Source: Gremmenia infestans
Lineage: Eukaryota; Ascomycota; Leotiomycetes; Helotiales; Hamatocanthoscyphaceae
Direction: 5' to 3'
Length of the DNA: 64,000 nucleotides
Assembly: GCA_032629725.1 (NCBI GenBank)
Contig: JAFEVB010000015.1
Span: 1,240,001 to 1,304,000, forward strand
Below the pieces are notes generated by a model. The model ran no database searches. It worked only from the letters and a program-made list of their open reading frames with translations, and was not told the origin of the DNA. Position numbers and translations under genes: made by a program. Of this stretch, positions 11,484 through 23,897 are shown in pieces (within the stretch, counting starts at the first letter, position 1; each line of letters starts with the position of its first letter).

Positions 11484-12894
11484 TCAGAGCCCTTGCTTTA
11501 TCTTCTGCCTCACAATTGCGTCCCGTTCCCAGAGCAAAATTGCCAAAGCCCCTATCGGTCCCGACACCAAAGTCCAAAGCGCGATCTTCGGGAACAGTTT
11601 CCTCCACAGCGGCGCATCCTGAGGTCTATTGCCCAAGAATAGCTCCCCATATATTGGCAGGCTCTTGTTGGGATCCACAATAGCTTTTTCGCTTGTGGCG
11701 TTGCGATATAACAGGACAGCCCAGGTCAAGAATGCAGCAGCTCCGATATATAAATCCCACATCAAAAAGGTGTGAACGCCTTCGGCCAGGAGATGCACTT
11801 GGTGATTGGGCTTTGGGAAGTAAGGAACGAAAATATTAAGGATATTGTTCTTCCCCAATGCCAGAACTTTTGCTGACTCGGGAATGGTCCATGATGGCAA
11901 CAAGGCAATAACAACCACTGGTATATGAGTAGTGATACACAATACCAGCACAAATCTGTACACGTGTTTTACGTTATTCAGATACGAGGTTCCCTGTGGC
12001 TTTGGTGGCTTTCCGTCTGTCTCGTCCCACATCTTCTTGATTATCCACTGAGACGTGCGTATTGTTATTGCGTGTATACCGACCGTCCAAATTGGAAACG
12101 CGTGCCAAAAGGCTATATAAATTTGATGAAGAGATGGATCGACGATTTTTGGTGATGGCAGTGCCATTAACAGCGAGGGAACGATGTAACCAAGGGTTAT
12201 CGAAAATGGAAGGATTCTCAGATCCCAGGACGGCACTAAAAGGACTCTATTCGCATGGGTCCCAGGGAAAGGTTTGGCTACCGGGGACATGAGGATATGC
12301 AAGAATAGCCATAGTGGGACCACGACTGCAAATGAGAGATTCAGGCAAAGTGCTCCAACTGTGCTGATGCTGATGAGTGTTAGTTGCTGGAAGAGTACTC
12401 CAACTGTGCCGATGCTGGTGAGTATCAGTTGCTGAAGTACCAATTCAGTTTGCAAGGTGTTGAGTCTCTTACTAGCTTACTGCCCTGAAACGATTTCCCA
12501 TTCTCATGCTCTCCATCATCATGAGAGTCCAGGCCGCCCCAAATTGCCCAAACCCGTGGAGACCGAATAACGTCAAATCGCCATGGCTAAAGTCCAAGAC
12601 GGGTGCAGAGAATACGACTAGGGTCGAAAGTCGGTAGTCGACCGACTTAAACCCCGTATACCTCAGCAATAGAGGCGCATTTGTTCCAGGGAGCTCCGGT
12701 ATCTCCTCCGCGAACAGCGCTGGAATAGCTGCTAAGAGACCGTTACTCCTCGCGAGACCCCAAGTTCCACAAGCCCCCCCGAATGACAATAGAGGCAACA
12801 GTATCAAGACAATAGTTCGAGGGCGAAAGTGATACCACCTTACAGGTGTATGACCCGCCAACAACGTCGATGGTGTGCCAGATGATAAGCTCAT
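11484..12894 (-). CDS. Polytopic membrane protein, PaxA/AtmA-like family
   Basis: Exon 1 is 12894-12481 (start at the first ATG) and exon 2 runs from 12386 or 12431 to 11484, giving 438 or 453 aa. Both acceptors are in frame and lie in the two copies of a 45-bp tandem duplication. About seven or eight hydrophobic segments cover most of the length. Conserved-looking stretches are FGQFGAAWTLMMMESMR near the end of exon 1 and SFAVVVPLWLFLHILMSPVAK at the start of exon 2. This pattern resembles the integral membrane proteins (PaxA, AtmA) found in some fungal indole-diterpene clusters, whose function is unclear. No terpene synthase, prenyltransferase or P450 gene is nearby, so no cluster is inferred. 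The family call is from memory of its style and is moderate at best. Confidence 0.6.
12353..12442. repeat. 45-bp tandem duplication spanning the intron 3' splice site
   Basis: Two adjacent units, 12353-12397 and 12398-12442, both begin CTCCAACTGTG and share GATGCTGRTGAGT and AGTTGCTG. They differ at a handful of positions. On the minus strand each unit carries a CAG|CAACT acceptor, 45 nt apart and therefore in the same frame. Confidence 0.85.
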
Positions 12895-14409
12895 GCTAAA
12901 TGCCACTTATTTTGATGCTCGACTGCGGAGACCGTCAGCAGGTTGTGCTTCGCAGATCTGCCATACTCACTGGAAGGGCTTTAAATCTGGAACAAACACA
13001 AAACGGAGAATTAAGTTGACGGAGAAGTGGTGAGGATGAAGAAACTAAAAGTTTAATCGGGCTATCAGGACATTTGCTCTCCAGAGAGGCCAGATCACAC
13101 CACTCATTATTCCGCCTTGCTTTTTGAATTCCATGTTTACATATCTGTTGAGTCCCAACTAGGGAAAGCTTGTCGCGGAAAATGTGGAAGTAAGACACAT
13201 CCTCGAAGTGAGGGGCACCAAAATTGTGATAAACTTCACAATTATTGGACAGCATTGTAAACTCGATCTCAACCTCTCAATAAAAATGAAAAGAATGACC
13301 CCCATCTATAACTTCTTCCTATAGAACAGTATCATGAACCAACTAGCTGCGGTGTGACCAGCCAAGTTGGGGTCTGTCTAGACGCAATATAGGGCTGCTT
13401 TAGCCTGCTTTCGAATAGAACACAAGCTTGATTGAAAAGACGACATTTCCATGCAGGGAGAGCATGAGGGGATACCAAGCCTCAGATTTGAAGAAAACTG
13501 CCACAGGACCTGTACCACAGACCCCTTTTGTTGGGTGGGATGCCTCGCAGCCTCGGCATGTCCTCAATATCCCACACATTCCGAGAGGTTTGAAAAATAC
13601 CTCGGATAAAAAGCTCATGAGGCACAAAGAATAAGTCTTCCCAAACGCCTGTCTGTCCGAGTATGATTCATTTAAAACGTCAACCAACACTAGCACGAGG
13701 CTGCCACAGGAGGGAGATCAGATAGCAATACTGGTGCTCCGAATGCCGCAGACTTGTGCAGACTGTGCGAGACTGCAGAAGAGCCATCGATATTGGTACT
13801 TCCAGCCAACACGTTGCATCTATCCCGAGTTGCTGTTGTATTGATGCTATTCAAAGCTTCATAAGCGCCCAGGGGAAAAGATGCATCCAAGCGCCAACCC
13901 CCCAAAATAAATCCCCGCCACACACCCAATCAGCTCCTCCTGACGGCGACGTGCTTCCAAGCGAACATCTTCAACCACCAATCCCATCACCTCTCATGCA
14001 TGTCTTGCAATCTGACTGGGCCTTTTCACCACCACCAGCGCATCGCAATCGCTATCTTGGGAAACTTGGGGAACTAGATCTTGGAGAAGAAGGAAATAGA
14101 TCTGACCAGGAGCGTCTAGCACCGGGATGCTGCAGTGCGTCAAGGGGTTGAGGGTCTAACAATACTTTACCATACGTACTGGGAGACGAGGTGCAGAGTA
14201 CAGGAGCTTCTTTCCTATTTATGTCTCTATATCAGCGTCTATTTGAACGACACAAGAAGTACTTGTATGTTTCGTTTCCTCAATAATTCCTCAGTAACAT
14301 CCACTCCATCAGTCTGTTGATCCAGCGTTCCTCTTCCTCTTATTCCACCTTGCCCAAAACATCTTAATTCTATTATATTCTCTTAATTAATCACATACCT
14401 CACGATACT
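12895..14409. other. Divergent promoter region and spacer
   Basis: About 1.5 kb between two divergent genes with no supported coding sequence. The last 150 bp before 14410 are CT-rich (CTTCCTCTTATTCC...), a usual fungal promoter feature. Confidence 0.5.
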
Positions 14410-15131
14410 ATGGTCGCCTTCAAGCCTGGATTTACATCCGAGTTCAATGAGTTCGAGGCTCCTGATGCTGGACACCAGAAGAACGCCAAAACTGCTCGTC
14501 TAGTCGAGTCTGCCCGCCTTGCTTTGACATCTTTGGCTCTCTGCTCTTCCATTATCACTCTAGGGACCTCTAGCGATACTTTATCCGTCTTCAATACAAC
14601 ACACTTCAGGAACAACTCTATCCTTTCATTATGGCCTGCTAAGTTCGATCTGAGGCCGACTGTTGCGCTAGTTGTCTCCTCTGCAATTGTTGTCGCTGCT
14701 AGTGCCCTCTCCGTGGCTGCGAGCAAGATATCAGCAGTAAGTCTAGCCCCTTCCGCCTCAACACATGCACAGGATACTGATACCTCCCTCTTCAGGTACG
14801 AAACAAACCTCTCGTCCACAGCTCGATCTCCTTCCTCGCCCCAACAGTTTGCCTGATCGCCGGTCTCGTCGGCACATCCTTCTTCTACGGCGTCAACTCT
14901 TCCAACTCTGTATCATCATTGCAGAGCTGGAGCTGCCAATGGTCGTCGGTGAACATGGACGTTAAACCACACTGGAGCATTTTGTGCAAGGAGAGCAAAG
15001 TGGCGCTGTACCTTACGGTTATGCTTATTCCTTTGGAGGTGATCATCTTGGGCACTGTTGCCTTTGGCGCCTTTGTAGAGAAGAAGCAAGTAGTCTATCA
15101 TGAGCGTAAAGGAAGCCCTGCTATGTCCTGA
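14410..15131 (+). CDS. Four-helix membrane protein of unknown function
   Basis: Exons 14410-14736 and 14796-15131 give 220 aa with a phase-0 intron of 59 nt. Four hydrophobic segments are visible: LALTSLALCSSIITLG, VALVVSSAIVVAASALSVAA, ISFLAPTVCLIAGLVGTSFF and VALYLTVMLIPLEVIILGTV. The loop between the first two carries possible N-glycosylation sites (NTT, NNS). The loop between helices three and four has two cysteines in an SCQWSS...ILCKES setting, which could form a disulphide on the lumenal or outer side. The layout recalls MARVEL/tetraspan-like fungal proteins, but I do not recognise a named family and give no function. Confidence 0.8.
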
Positions 15132-15712
15132 GGACTGCTTGACTTCAGGGTAAAAAGAATAAGGGTCGTTGATCTAGAGCTGAGGGTTTATTCATGTGGG
15201 GATGATGCAACTGGATAGGTTTGGGCTGGCACGTCTTAGGCTAGGTTAGCATTCATGGAGTTTATGTCTATTAGACCAAGGGATAGGATGGATCTGACAC
15301 TGGTGTTGAACATAATCAAATTCACGAAACTTGGAATATAGGATGTTTGATAAAGTTCTACCATTCTTGACCACTTTGTTTCATCAGATTCAAGATCTTA
15401 AAGTACCTCATTGATTTTGAACATTTTGTATCATGTAGGAGAACAATTTAGGTGAAAAGAATCAATTTGATTGCTTTCAATGAGGACGAGGCTGCCGCGC
15501 AAGGCTGTACGTACTCCACTTCCGGTTAAGCTTGAACATGCATCTCTCATCAACAGTCTCATTTCTACAAACATTAGCATCTCTATCTTCACCTACAACC
15601 ACCATGACATTGAATCGTTCCCCAAGCTGAGGTCCTTCAACCAGTCCAGGTGCAATATTCACGGAGATAGGGAGATACGGGCTCATATAGTACCCCTCAA
15701 CACCAGAGCCTC
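15132..15712. other. Intergenic spacer upstream of the PXA gene
   Basis: No gene is supported; the stretch is the 3' flank of the tetraspan-like gene and the promoter of the PXA gene. Confidence 0.45.
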
Positions 15713-18285
15713 ATGCCACGACTTCAGCCGCGCCCCAAGGCCGTCGCGACATCGAATCTAACACCTGCCTCGGCCTCATCTACACCTGGACCATCAATAT
15801 CGAAAGACCCATTCTTAAAAGCCGAGTCCCCAACCTCCCGGCAGACCAGTGGTCGGGAACCAGCAGATCCAGTCTCGCAGCGTGCGACGCTCTTCCTAAT
15901 CCGCCGTACCCTATGTACACACCTGGGTGATAAGGGTCGTAGCACCCCAGCGCCAATCAATGAGATACTACCACCGCTGACGAGTAGCAATGAGGTGGAT
16001 GTAGAGCTTTACGCTTTCATAGCTATCATAATCAGGGAATTTGTGCAGACATGGTATTCAAAGATTACACCGGATCCATACTTCGTGGAGGAGGTTGTGA
16101 AGATAATAGCACATTGCACAAGAGCTTTGGAGCAGAGGCTTAGAAAAGTTGATCTAGAAAGTTTACTGTTCGATGAGCTGCCGGATTTGTTAGAGACACA
16201 TGTACAAGGTATTTATTGTTATATCTCTTCGGTATATTGAACTTTCGCTGATGCGAAATACTAGCATATCGAACTGCGAATTACTCTACACACCCATCGC
16301 CGCTTGAAGGAGAACCGCGGAGAATATATCACTCCCTATGGCCTTTTCCTGCGTTGGCGCCAGTTCCGGACGATAATGCCTTCGTACAGCAACAAATGAA
16401 CAATGAGGCACACTATAGGCAGTTACTGGTACATGGAATACTAGCCGTCCTGTTGCCAACTGAAGATCTGGAAAATGATTGCTTGACCACGTTAGTAGGG
16501 CAAATATTCTCTGAAATGATATTGGGTGGCGGTATTGGCGGGAAAGCTTCTGAGCCGTGGCTATTATGGGAAGGTATTACAAAGGTTTCGGAGGTCATCC
16601 AAGACCATCTGCCAAAGTCAAAGGCCAAAGTTCGTCATGACAGGTCAAATTCGCAATCCTTGAGCCAGCCGCCCGTGGATGTTACTGGACGTGCCGAGAA
16701 GAGATGGAGAATTGGAACGTCCATGCAGAGGACGTTTTGGCTAATTCTCCAATATGCGTTTCTCACATTCACGACTATACGCTTTTTGATTATTACTATT
16801 GCGACATCACCGTCGCTCCCGTCTCGTATTACAGCCACGAATAAGCCGCCTAGCTTAGTACAATCTCAAGAGCATACGGGAGAGTCGAAGTTGACCACCG
16901 ACAGAGTGTTAGATGGCTCGAACCGACCAGTAAAACGGCCTATCATCAAGATGAAGCTATGGTCTTGTTTCTCTAGCCTATTTGATCTCGATTTTCGGAT
17001 GCCGTGGCTTTACGGGATGGTATCGATGCTGCAATGGGGCGCACTTGCTGGTCCTGGGGAAGTGGGGAATATTGATGGGATGCTTGATAAGTGAGTACTC
17101 ATATTCCAAAAACCTCTCCGTGTTCAAGCGCTTGAGACCAGCGTCACACCGCATGAAATTTCAGTCACTTGACTTCGGATCAACCGAGTCAGCTTGCAAA
17201 GAACCAAGTTGTTTCATTGTCGCCAGTCATGCACTCCCTTTTCCTGTTATCGTTGTGCATAATATGCCTGTCAAATACACAGGCTAAGGCTTGCTGGCCG
17301 CGGGACAAGTAAGAAATCGTGGTCGATCTGTTGTTGGAAGCCGAGTTGGCGTCTTCATCTGTCCATCGCATGAGTATGGGTTGCAGTAGTGGAATGGCAA
17401 CATGGCTATAGAAACAACCCATGAAATTCTTGTCGTCATTACATGCAGTTCCGTGGCCGCATTATCCAAATAGGTTTCATCCCCTCGTCCTGGCCTTGCA
17501 ATAGTTTGAAGGTCGTGTTGGGGGGATAAAACCAGGCAAGCGAGCAAGCCTTACGACAGCCTTCTTTACGCGCCCGGCGTTATTTGCAGGGGCTCTTCAT
17601 CCGGCGGCCTCGCGTCGTACCGCACCTCCCTCCCGTACAGACCTTACTTCTCGTCCACTCGTTTCATTCTCCGCCTCAAGCTCACACGAGTTCTGCATGC
17701 TGCTTTGGGCGAGGGTCTGGACTGGACGTTGGGCCCAGCATTGACCCCGCCCCATGTTTGGTCGATCCATCAATGAGGCTTTCTTTGCTTCAAAACTTCC
17801 AACATCTGCACCAAAACCATTTCAACCGTCATGCCATGCATAGATTTCTGCACTGCATTGCCGGTGTAAAGACCGTCAAAGGCTAACTGATGTGTAACCC
17901 CAGAATCCTCTCCCATGCAGTCCAGACACATGTCCTAGATCCTTCGCTCTTGCCACTACTGCTGCGGACCGCTCGCTCAGCGCTCTTTCCCAACAATACT
18001 CTAGCGCCCCCACGCACAATACCCTCTTCAAACGAACAACTCCTCATTCGACGCCGATGCGCCGAAGCCATCTTATCGCTCTTGCCGGCCAAGATCCAGG
18101 ACACATATTTCGGCGCTGGTATAGAGCGGAGGGTTGGGGAGGTCGAGGAGGTGCTCAATGTTTTCAGTGACAGCTATTGCAATAAACATCTCCTTTACGG
18201 TGTCGTGGAGTTAATCGTAGTTCGCTTGATACCCGAACTGGACCATAAAGGGGTCGATGAGCTTCTGGAGGAGAGGTTAAGCTAG
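15713..18285 (+). CDS. PXA-domain protein (sorting-nexin-associated type)
   Basis: Exons 15713-16208, 16265-17090 and 17904-18285 give 567 aa. After a Ser/Pro-rich N terminus of about 60 residues, residues about 95-185 match the PXA domain: ELYAFIAIIIREFVQTWYSKI followed by HCTRALEQRLRKVDLESLL, then EAHYRQLLVHGILAVLLP. PXA domains sit beside PX domains in sorting nexins and act at endosomal membranes; this protein has no PX domain and resembles fungal PXA-only proteins. The C-terminal block HVLDPSLLPLLLRTARSALFPN and EEVLNVFSDSYCNKHLLYGVVE is the conserved distal part. The second intron is 813 nt, far longer than its neighbours, and is supported by a good donor (GTGAGT), a CTAAC branch site and frame across the join. 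Confidence 0.82.
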
Positions 18286-18918
18286 TTAGAAGCCAGAGCT
18301 AATAACAAGACCTTTTAAATAATCACTTTTCGTGGACCTAGACAAAGCTTTTGTTCAAATGGGGCCTCCCAAAATTCAGATGGGCCGCCTTATATTGAAA
18401 AGACTAGACTGCCGACTGAGGTACCATCCATCCATCCATAACCCTATTTCCAGTCCCCTAAATCCAGGACCTCCTATCCGTCCCTATCCCTTTCCCCAGT
18501 AAGTACAACACAACCCAAAAGCCCTTATCCAGGCTGTGAGACCACCCGTCGTAGCTCCCGCCACTTTACCGAGCTCGAACCAGACCCGATTGTCTCTTTA
18601 GATGCACAAAGATCCGAGAAAGGAAACCGTGCTTTGAAGCCAAAAAGAAGAAGAAAAGATATAGATAAAAAGATGTGATAAAAAGTGGACAGGAAAATGT
18701 AAAATAGATGGAAAATGTACAGGCTTGAAGATACGTTCGCGTGAGCGGGAGGTGTATACAATGGGTATATGGGTTGTTTTCCGGGTGCCAGCCTGCACCC
18801 CCGACCGAGAAGAGCGATGTGTAGGTATATGTTACGAAGTGAAAACAAGAGCGGATATGGCTTGAAATGAAGTAAGTGCTGGGTTTGGCGCTGAGAACGC
18901 CGCTGTACAATGTTTGTG

Positions 18919-18949
<31 letters not shown>

Positions 18950-19028
18950 ATAGCGGATAACGCCGTTAGATGATGCGGATGAGGCATGTAAAGACAGAGG
19001 CAAAGGAAAATATGCTTGGAGTTGAGCT
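18286..19028. other. Convergent spacer with ATG/GAT microsatellite
   Basis: About 740 bp between the 3' ends of the PXA and CENP-B-type genes. It contains an ATG repeat at 18919-18948 and AG-rich tracts near 18640-18720. No gene is supported. Confidence 0.5.
18919..18948. repeat. Trinucleotide (TGA) microsatellite
   Basis: Uninterrupted run of roughly ten TGA units. Confidence 0.9.
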
Positions 19029-20861
19029 TTAGCAGCCTGCACTCATGGACTGTTCCATCTTGGGCGCTGGCACATGGTGGATCTCTGGGTCTTGTTCTAC
19101 GATTCGGTGAAGGCCGCCTGGAAGGGCTTGGGGTCCGCCTCCTTGAAGTCGCAGCTTTTCGGTCAGCTTCAAGACGGTCATATACTCGTTTTGGTCTACT
19201 AGGCCGTTTGGGGCCTGTTGAAAAAAGTTGAGTAACGTATCGAGGGCTCGTCGTGCGTCGTCTTGCGTAGGGGAGCTAGGCGCTGAGGACCCCGGTGGTG
19301 ATTGTAGGCCTGTGATCGGCGTACTGGACGAGGGAGGCGCCATGGACCCATTGCTGCTGCTATGGTGCAGTGGAGGCGAGGAAATCGCAGAGTCCATTCC
19401 GAAGGGAGGCATCTCGTGGATTGGAGACTCTATCGCTGAAGTTGGTTCTGTCCCAGACAGGTTGTATTTGGGTGTCAGGGGCTCAGACTGGGACGAAATG
19501 AAAGATGGATCGATACCAAGCATTGGAAAAGTCTGACTTCGTGGCCTCTGGAAATTATTCCCCGCGGGCGGGAGTCGCGCTTGCTGCGAAGGTAGCCAGG
19601 AAGCAGAGTTGTTATCCGGTGAGAAAGCAAATGGAGTGGAAGGACTTGTAGGGCCTCCTGAGAACGATGGTTGGGGGTCTGTAAAATTACTAGACAGGGA
19701 AGTCGTACTCTGAGAGTTTGAGTGCTTATAGCCACCATCTCCCTGGCCAAAATCGATGTATCCATTAAGGCTTTCGGATCTTAGATCGTCACTACTTTTA
19801 GTCGCAGATAACGGTGAGGGCGAAGGCAGTGCCCCAGGAGAAGTAGGAGATATCCCGTTGGGCGTCTGAGAAGCCGAGGGTCCTGCTGAATCCGGAGCAA
19901 GTGATCCACTATCCGAAATATTTGTTTCTGAAGCTCTTCGTGATAGCCTTCCTGATCCGATGCCATTCTTCTGCTTGAACTTTTCCAGCCAACTTGCACT
20001 ATTTGTCTTTAAATGACTCTCATCATTACCAACAGTAGTAGCAAAGAAACGAGCCTTCTCCTTAATGGTAGCATCTGTTAAGGGAATACCCTTTTTCTGA
20101 TTATTTCTGACCCAGTTTGAAAGCGCTCGTTCAATATCAGGAAACTTCCCCTTGGATCGCTTCACTGGTGACAAACTCCTGTCTTCTGGATACAGGTACT
20201 TCTCTCTTTGTCGGAGAACTTTCGACACAGTACTGGAATTTCCATCTTAGTAGTTGCACGTAAGAGTCTTGATTCTTTTTAATATACCTTCTTTCAACAC
20301 CAAACATTGCTGGGAACTTGTTAGCAACAATGCCTCGCATGTTCTCAAATTTTGCTTACCTCCTATCTCCGTCTGTTTCACAGATGGATTTTCTTCATGA
20401 TATTGACACATGCGTCTTCGATCATTATCAGTGAGTGTTTTCCGAGGAGTAGGAGCTGTATGTATTGCTGGTAACTTCGTAATGCTTCCTCTGACAACAG
20501 GGGCAGAGGCAGGAGGAATTGCAACTGGGGGCGCCGAATAATTTGCTGGATTCGTCAACATGCTGGGCCATGTTGGATGGCTGGGCATGATGAGAGGGAG
20601 TAGTTGTTGGTGCGGTGGTAAGGAATGAGGTGCTTGCGATACTCGTGGAGCATGGAACGACGCTTCAGTCGGGAGCCCATTATTCTGCATTGGCTGCATG
20701 GGAAACCCAAAACCTCCATGTTCGTATATAGGCGATTGATGTTGCGACGAATTATAACTGTGACTTATATCGACCCACCCCTCACTGCCACCAAAACCGT
20801 TATCGTTTCCCCCATGATGCTCCTGGTCCATCCCGATCTGAGCCATCATTGATTCGTGCAT
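19029..20861 (-). CDS. CENP-B-type helix-turn-helix DNA-binding protein
   Basis: Exons 20861-20360, 20309-20288 (22 nt) and 20232-19029 give 575 aa; the start is the first true ATG of the frame. Residues about 135-190 form a CENP-B N-terminal HTH: TPRKTLTDNDRRRMCQYHEE, then QTEIGAMFGVERSTVSKVLRQ, read across both small introns. Residues about 195-260 are the second HTH of the CENP-B/Tc5 type: KFPDIERALSNWVRNNQK and SWLEKFKQKNGI. The last 300 residues are Ser/Pro-rich with no transposase (DDE) domain. The family derives from pogo-like transposases and includes S. pombe Abp1/Cbh centromere and ARS-binding proteins. DNA binding is well supported; whether it is a centromere factor or a transcription regulator is not. 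Confidence 0.87.
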
Positions 20862-23800
20862 TCTCTGTTTGAATGCGATGCCCAGTTCCAAATGACAATG
20901 CGATTGCAATTGCGATTGCGCATCGATTGGGAGGTTGTTCGTGCCCGAGCAAGACGAGTCCGTCGATGTTGGTGGTGTTCCTGGCTAAGGCAGTCTTCAA
21001 GAACGGCAGACTGCATGCATGATAAGCAATGGTTCCTGGCAGCGGCGTCGAGAAATGAACCCTGCTTGCTCAGCTGCAGCAGCGTTGAAGGAAGGGCAAT
21101 TCGTGCGGAGTTAAGTTGAACGGGTCGAATGGAATCGAGCGCGAAAAGCTGCTTCCACGCGCAAACAGCTTAAAGCAAGTAGAACAGGCGCTTTGAGCAG
21201 GAATCTGGAACCGAAAGTGAGGGTAGAGATGGTATGTGTACGGGAGGTTAGGTTTGGGCAGGGAAGGGCAGCGGGCATGGGAAATGGAAACGGAGAAGCT
21301 ACTTGTGCGGAGAAGCTGTGGCTTTACTTACTGGCCCAATTGCCATGGATGCCGAGTCAAGCTCTTGACGGATCTTCAAGGTTCACGAACGCGGGTACGG
21401 GGGCTATTGGTACGGGGGCCAGTTTGTGGCCTCACCTCTCACGCTGCACGCAAGCCTTGGTGTGGCAGTCAGTCTACACTGAGGCTTTCAGGGTCAGGCT
21501 CAACAGGGGAAGCTTGATAGCACCGGCTTTGCGACCAACACGCATCAAGCAAAGTGCGCCGCGGGAGTAATTGCTAGACCCAGCTAGACTCTAGAGAGGA
21601 TAGCAGAGAGGATTGGCGCGTTATTGCGAAAGAATTTGGGGGCTTGCACCAGAGGTCACTGCCGCCCTACTCCATATGCATAATAGCAGTTGAGTTGCTG
21701 TTGCTGTTGCATTTGTTTGTCTGTCCATCGACTTTCAAACGAGACGAGATGCGTACCGTAGCGTACTGGCAACGCTGTAGTTTAAGACCATGCCATGCCA
21801 GCACGCATGCCCTGGGCACGGGGAGTACCAGAATCGGATCAGATCAGATCCTCGTGGGCCGAACTTGCAGATAAGGGCAGAAGGCAAGTCACTAACTATG
21901 CGGACTGTCTCTCTTGGTACGGATTGTGGTATTGTGACTTGTAAGGTACAGTAATCGCTGCAGAAGCACCTTGTGCGTCACTCTGGATGCTTTGCTTCAT
22001 CGCCTCGAATTCTTTCTCTTGAATCAATAATGCCTTGCAAAAGACTGCCGAGAAATCCTCATGCTCTGATTCTCAGCCCATAAACCCCTCGCCAGTGGCC
22101 TTTCGAAACCCGCCGTTGGCCTGTTGCGTCTTAGGCAATCATGAGGCCTCTCACCTAATTGATGGACAGTCGGCAGAGAGGAATCGGTCGGATTTTGGGC
22201 TATGGGCCGTCCCTTCACCGTCCCGAGCCTCAGGCTTTCAACTTCAAACACTAATAAAATGGCCAATTAGTGAGGCTTCAGACGAGTTGGTTGGCCGTCT
22301 CGGTCAGTACCCAAACCGATTAGAACGGTGGTTGGGTAGGATTTCGTCTAGGATCTTGGGCAAGACATCGGAGAGATGCCATCCTGGAGATATCCATGCG
22401 ATTGATTCGATGAATCCTGCATTATAAAAGGTCCAAGCAAAGGCAGTTCTCGTCTCGGAAGTCACCCGGAATGTTTGGGAGATTTATAGCATCTGCAAAT
22501 AATTTACGTCAACTACAACCCGTATTGTAGAGAATATCGTCAGTTTTATTTTTTCGATAGGATCGCCCGCTACCACCGTAATCATACAGGGGTTCCCGAG
22601 GTCACCCGATTACGGCAGACTGTATTCGTATCTCAGGCAGACTACCCTACTGTATCGTTCTACTCCGTAAACGATCTGCGGGAGAAGGAAGAAGCAACTA
22701 CGTGAAAAGAACCCTGTATTCGGGCATTTAAACGTCTCTTTTCCTTTCTCGTCGTTCTAGGTCGCGGGGCTAGCAGAAATTGAAGTTACCCATTCGGGAG
22801 AATATCAGCCTCCACCACCCCTCGTAGTGTGGCTTCCACCTGCCTATCTTGTAACAGTCATAAGCGATGTCTCAATTCGTACTTGAAAAACAATCCACTC
22901 GGTATACAGATCGTCAGGTTCTAGACCTTGAACCCCTCTAAATAATCGGCAACTGTCCCTCGAAAGATCATCTCATGAAAGCGGTACATCGTCGGATTCT
23001 TTCTAGTCTTCAACACAAGAGCTACAATCCATTGCGAATAGCAAGAAGTGTCCGGCGGTAAGAGATTGTATCTAAAAGGTCAGGCTGAGGCAGCAACCTG
23101 TGGAGTTAGTTGATTATTGAACATACGGAGCCATCCCAATCTCTCAATATTCTCCGAAATGACTGGCTGACAATATCCAAGGGTCTTTCCTGAGCCATAA
23201 AATGGGACCCGTTAATAGGCAGATTTTAAGCCACCCCCTGCAATCTTCACTTAGAGGTCTGGGCAACGCTGCTTTTGCGGCCGCGCTAACCGCCGCTCTC
23301 GCGAAGTCCCGTATGTCTGTGCGCTCATGTACCCCCCGTTTTGATAGATTGATTTGGAGTTGTCATCATGCAGATGAATCACGTTCATCCGGTACGTCTG
23401 TTTGACGTTCTGTTTCGACTGGATCATTACTGCAGAACTGTTGCCTGGGGCGCATAAACTCGAAATCGCTTGTAAAGACTGGAAGATACGCTCCGTACGG
23501 AGTAGTTGGACTTGACGAGGGGGTGATACTAGATAGTGGGCCTAAGTCTTTTTCTTCAACATCAGCTAAATGTTATAATAATCTTCATTGTATTTCTTGC
23601 TCTAGTGGGAAGGAACACTTAGCCATGGTAGCAAAGTGTTCCTGCTGTTGGGTGAGGCTTTTTCAAAGCTTCGCCTACTTTTACCAACCAACCGCCCCGT
23701 TGCGGTTTTACCGAGGATGATGCCGTTCAATCCTGGCAGAAAAACCCAATATCCATATAGACGTCATCGTCATCTGCTACCGTGGTCGTACATGTCTTCC

Positions 23801-23897
23801 CGGCAGCTGTGGAATCCTTGAGCCAGGTCAAGTCTCGGCAGGGATGCAGAATCCCTGGGGCATCACATCGAATTCGAAGAATTGTTCATTCATGCCT
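20862..23897. other. 3-kb gene-free region
   Basis: The longest stretch here without a gene. The left 800 bp are GC-rich, contain short simple repeats (GTTGCTGTTGCTGTTGC near 21693) and probably form the promoter and leader of the CENP-B-type gene. From about 22450 to 23800 the sequence is ordinary mixed-composition DNA. Short open frames (for example 23202-23405) have no recognisable product. The right end is the 3' flank of RBG1. Confidence 0.5.

Noticed and set aside
11484..15131. A secondary-metabolite cluster around the PaxA-like gene
   Set aside because: No backbone enzyme, prenyltransferase, terpene synthase or P450 lies within the window; neighbours are unrelated.
17584..17886. 100-codon ATG frame inside the long PXA-gene intron
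   Set aside because: It reads as compositionally random (Pro/Ser/His-rich) and the intron join is well supported; kept only as part of the intron finding.
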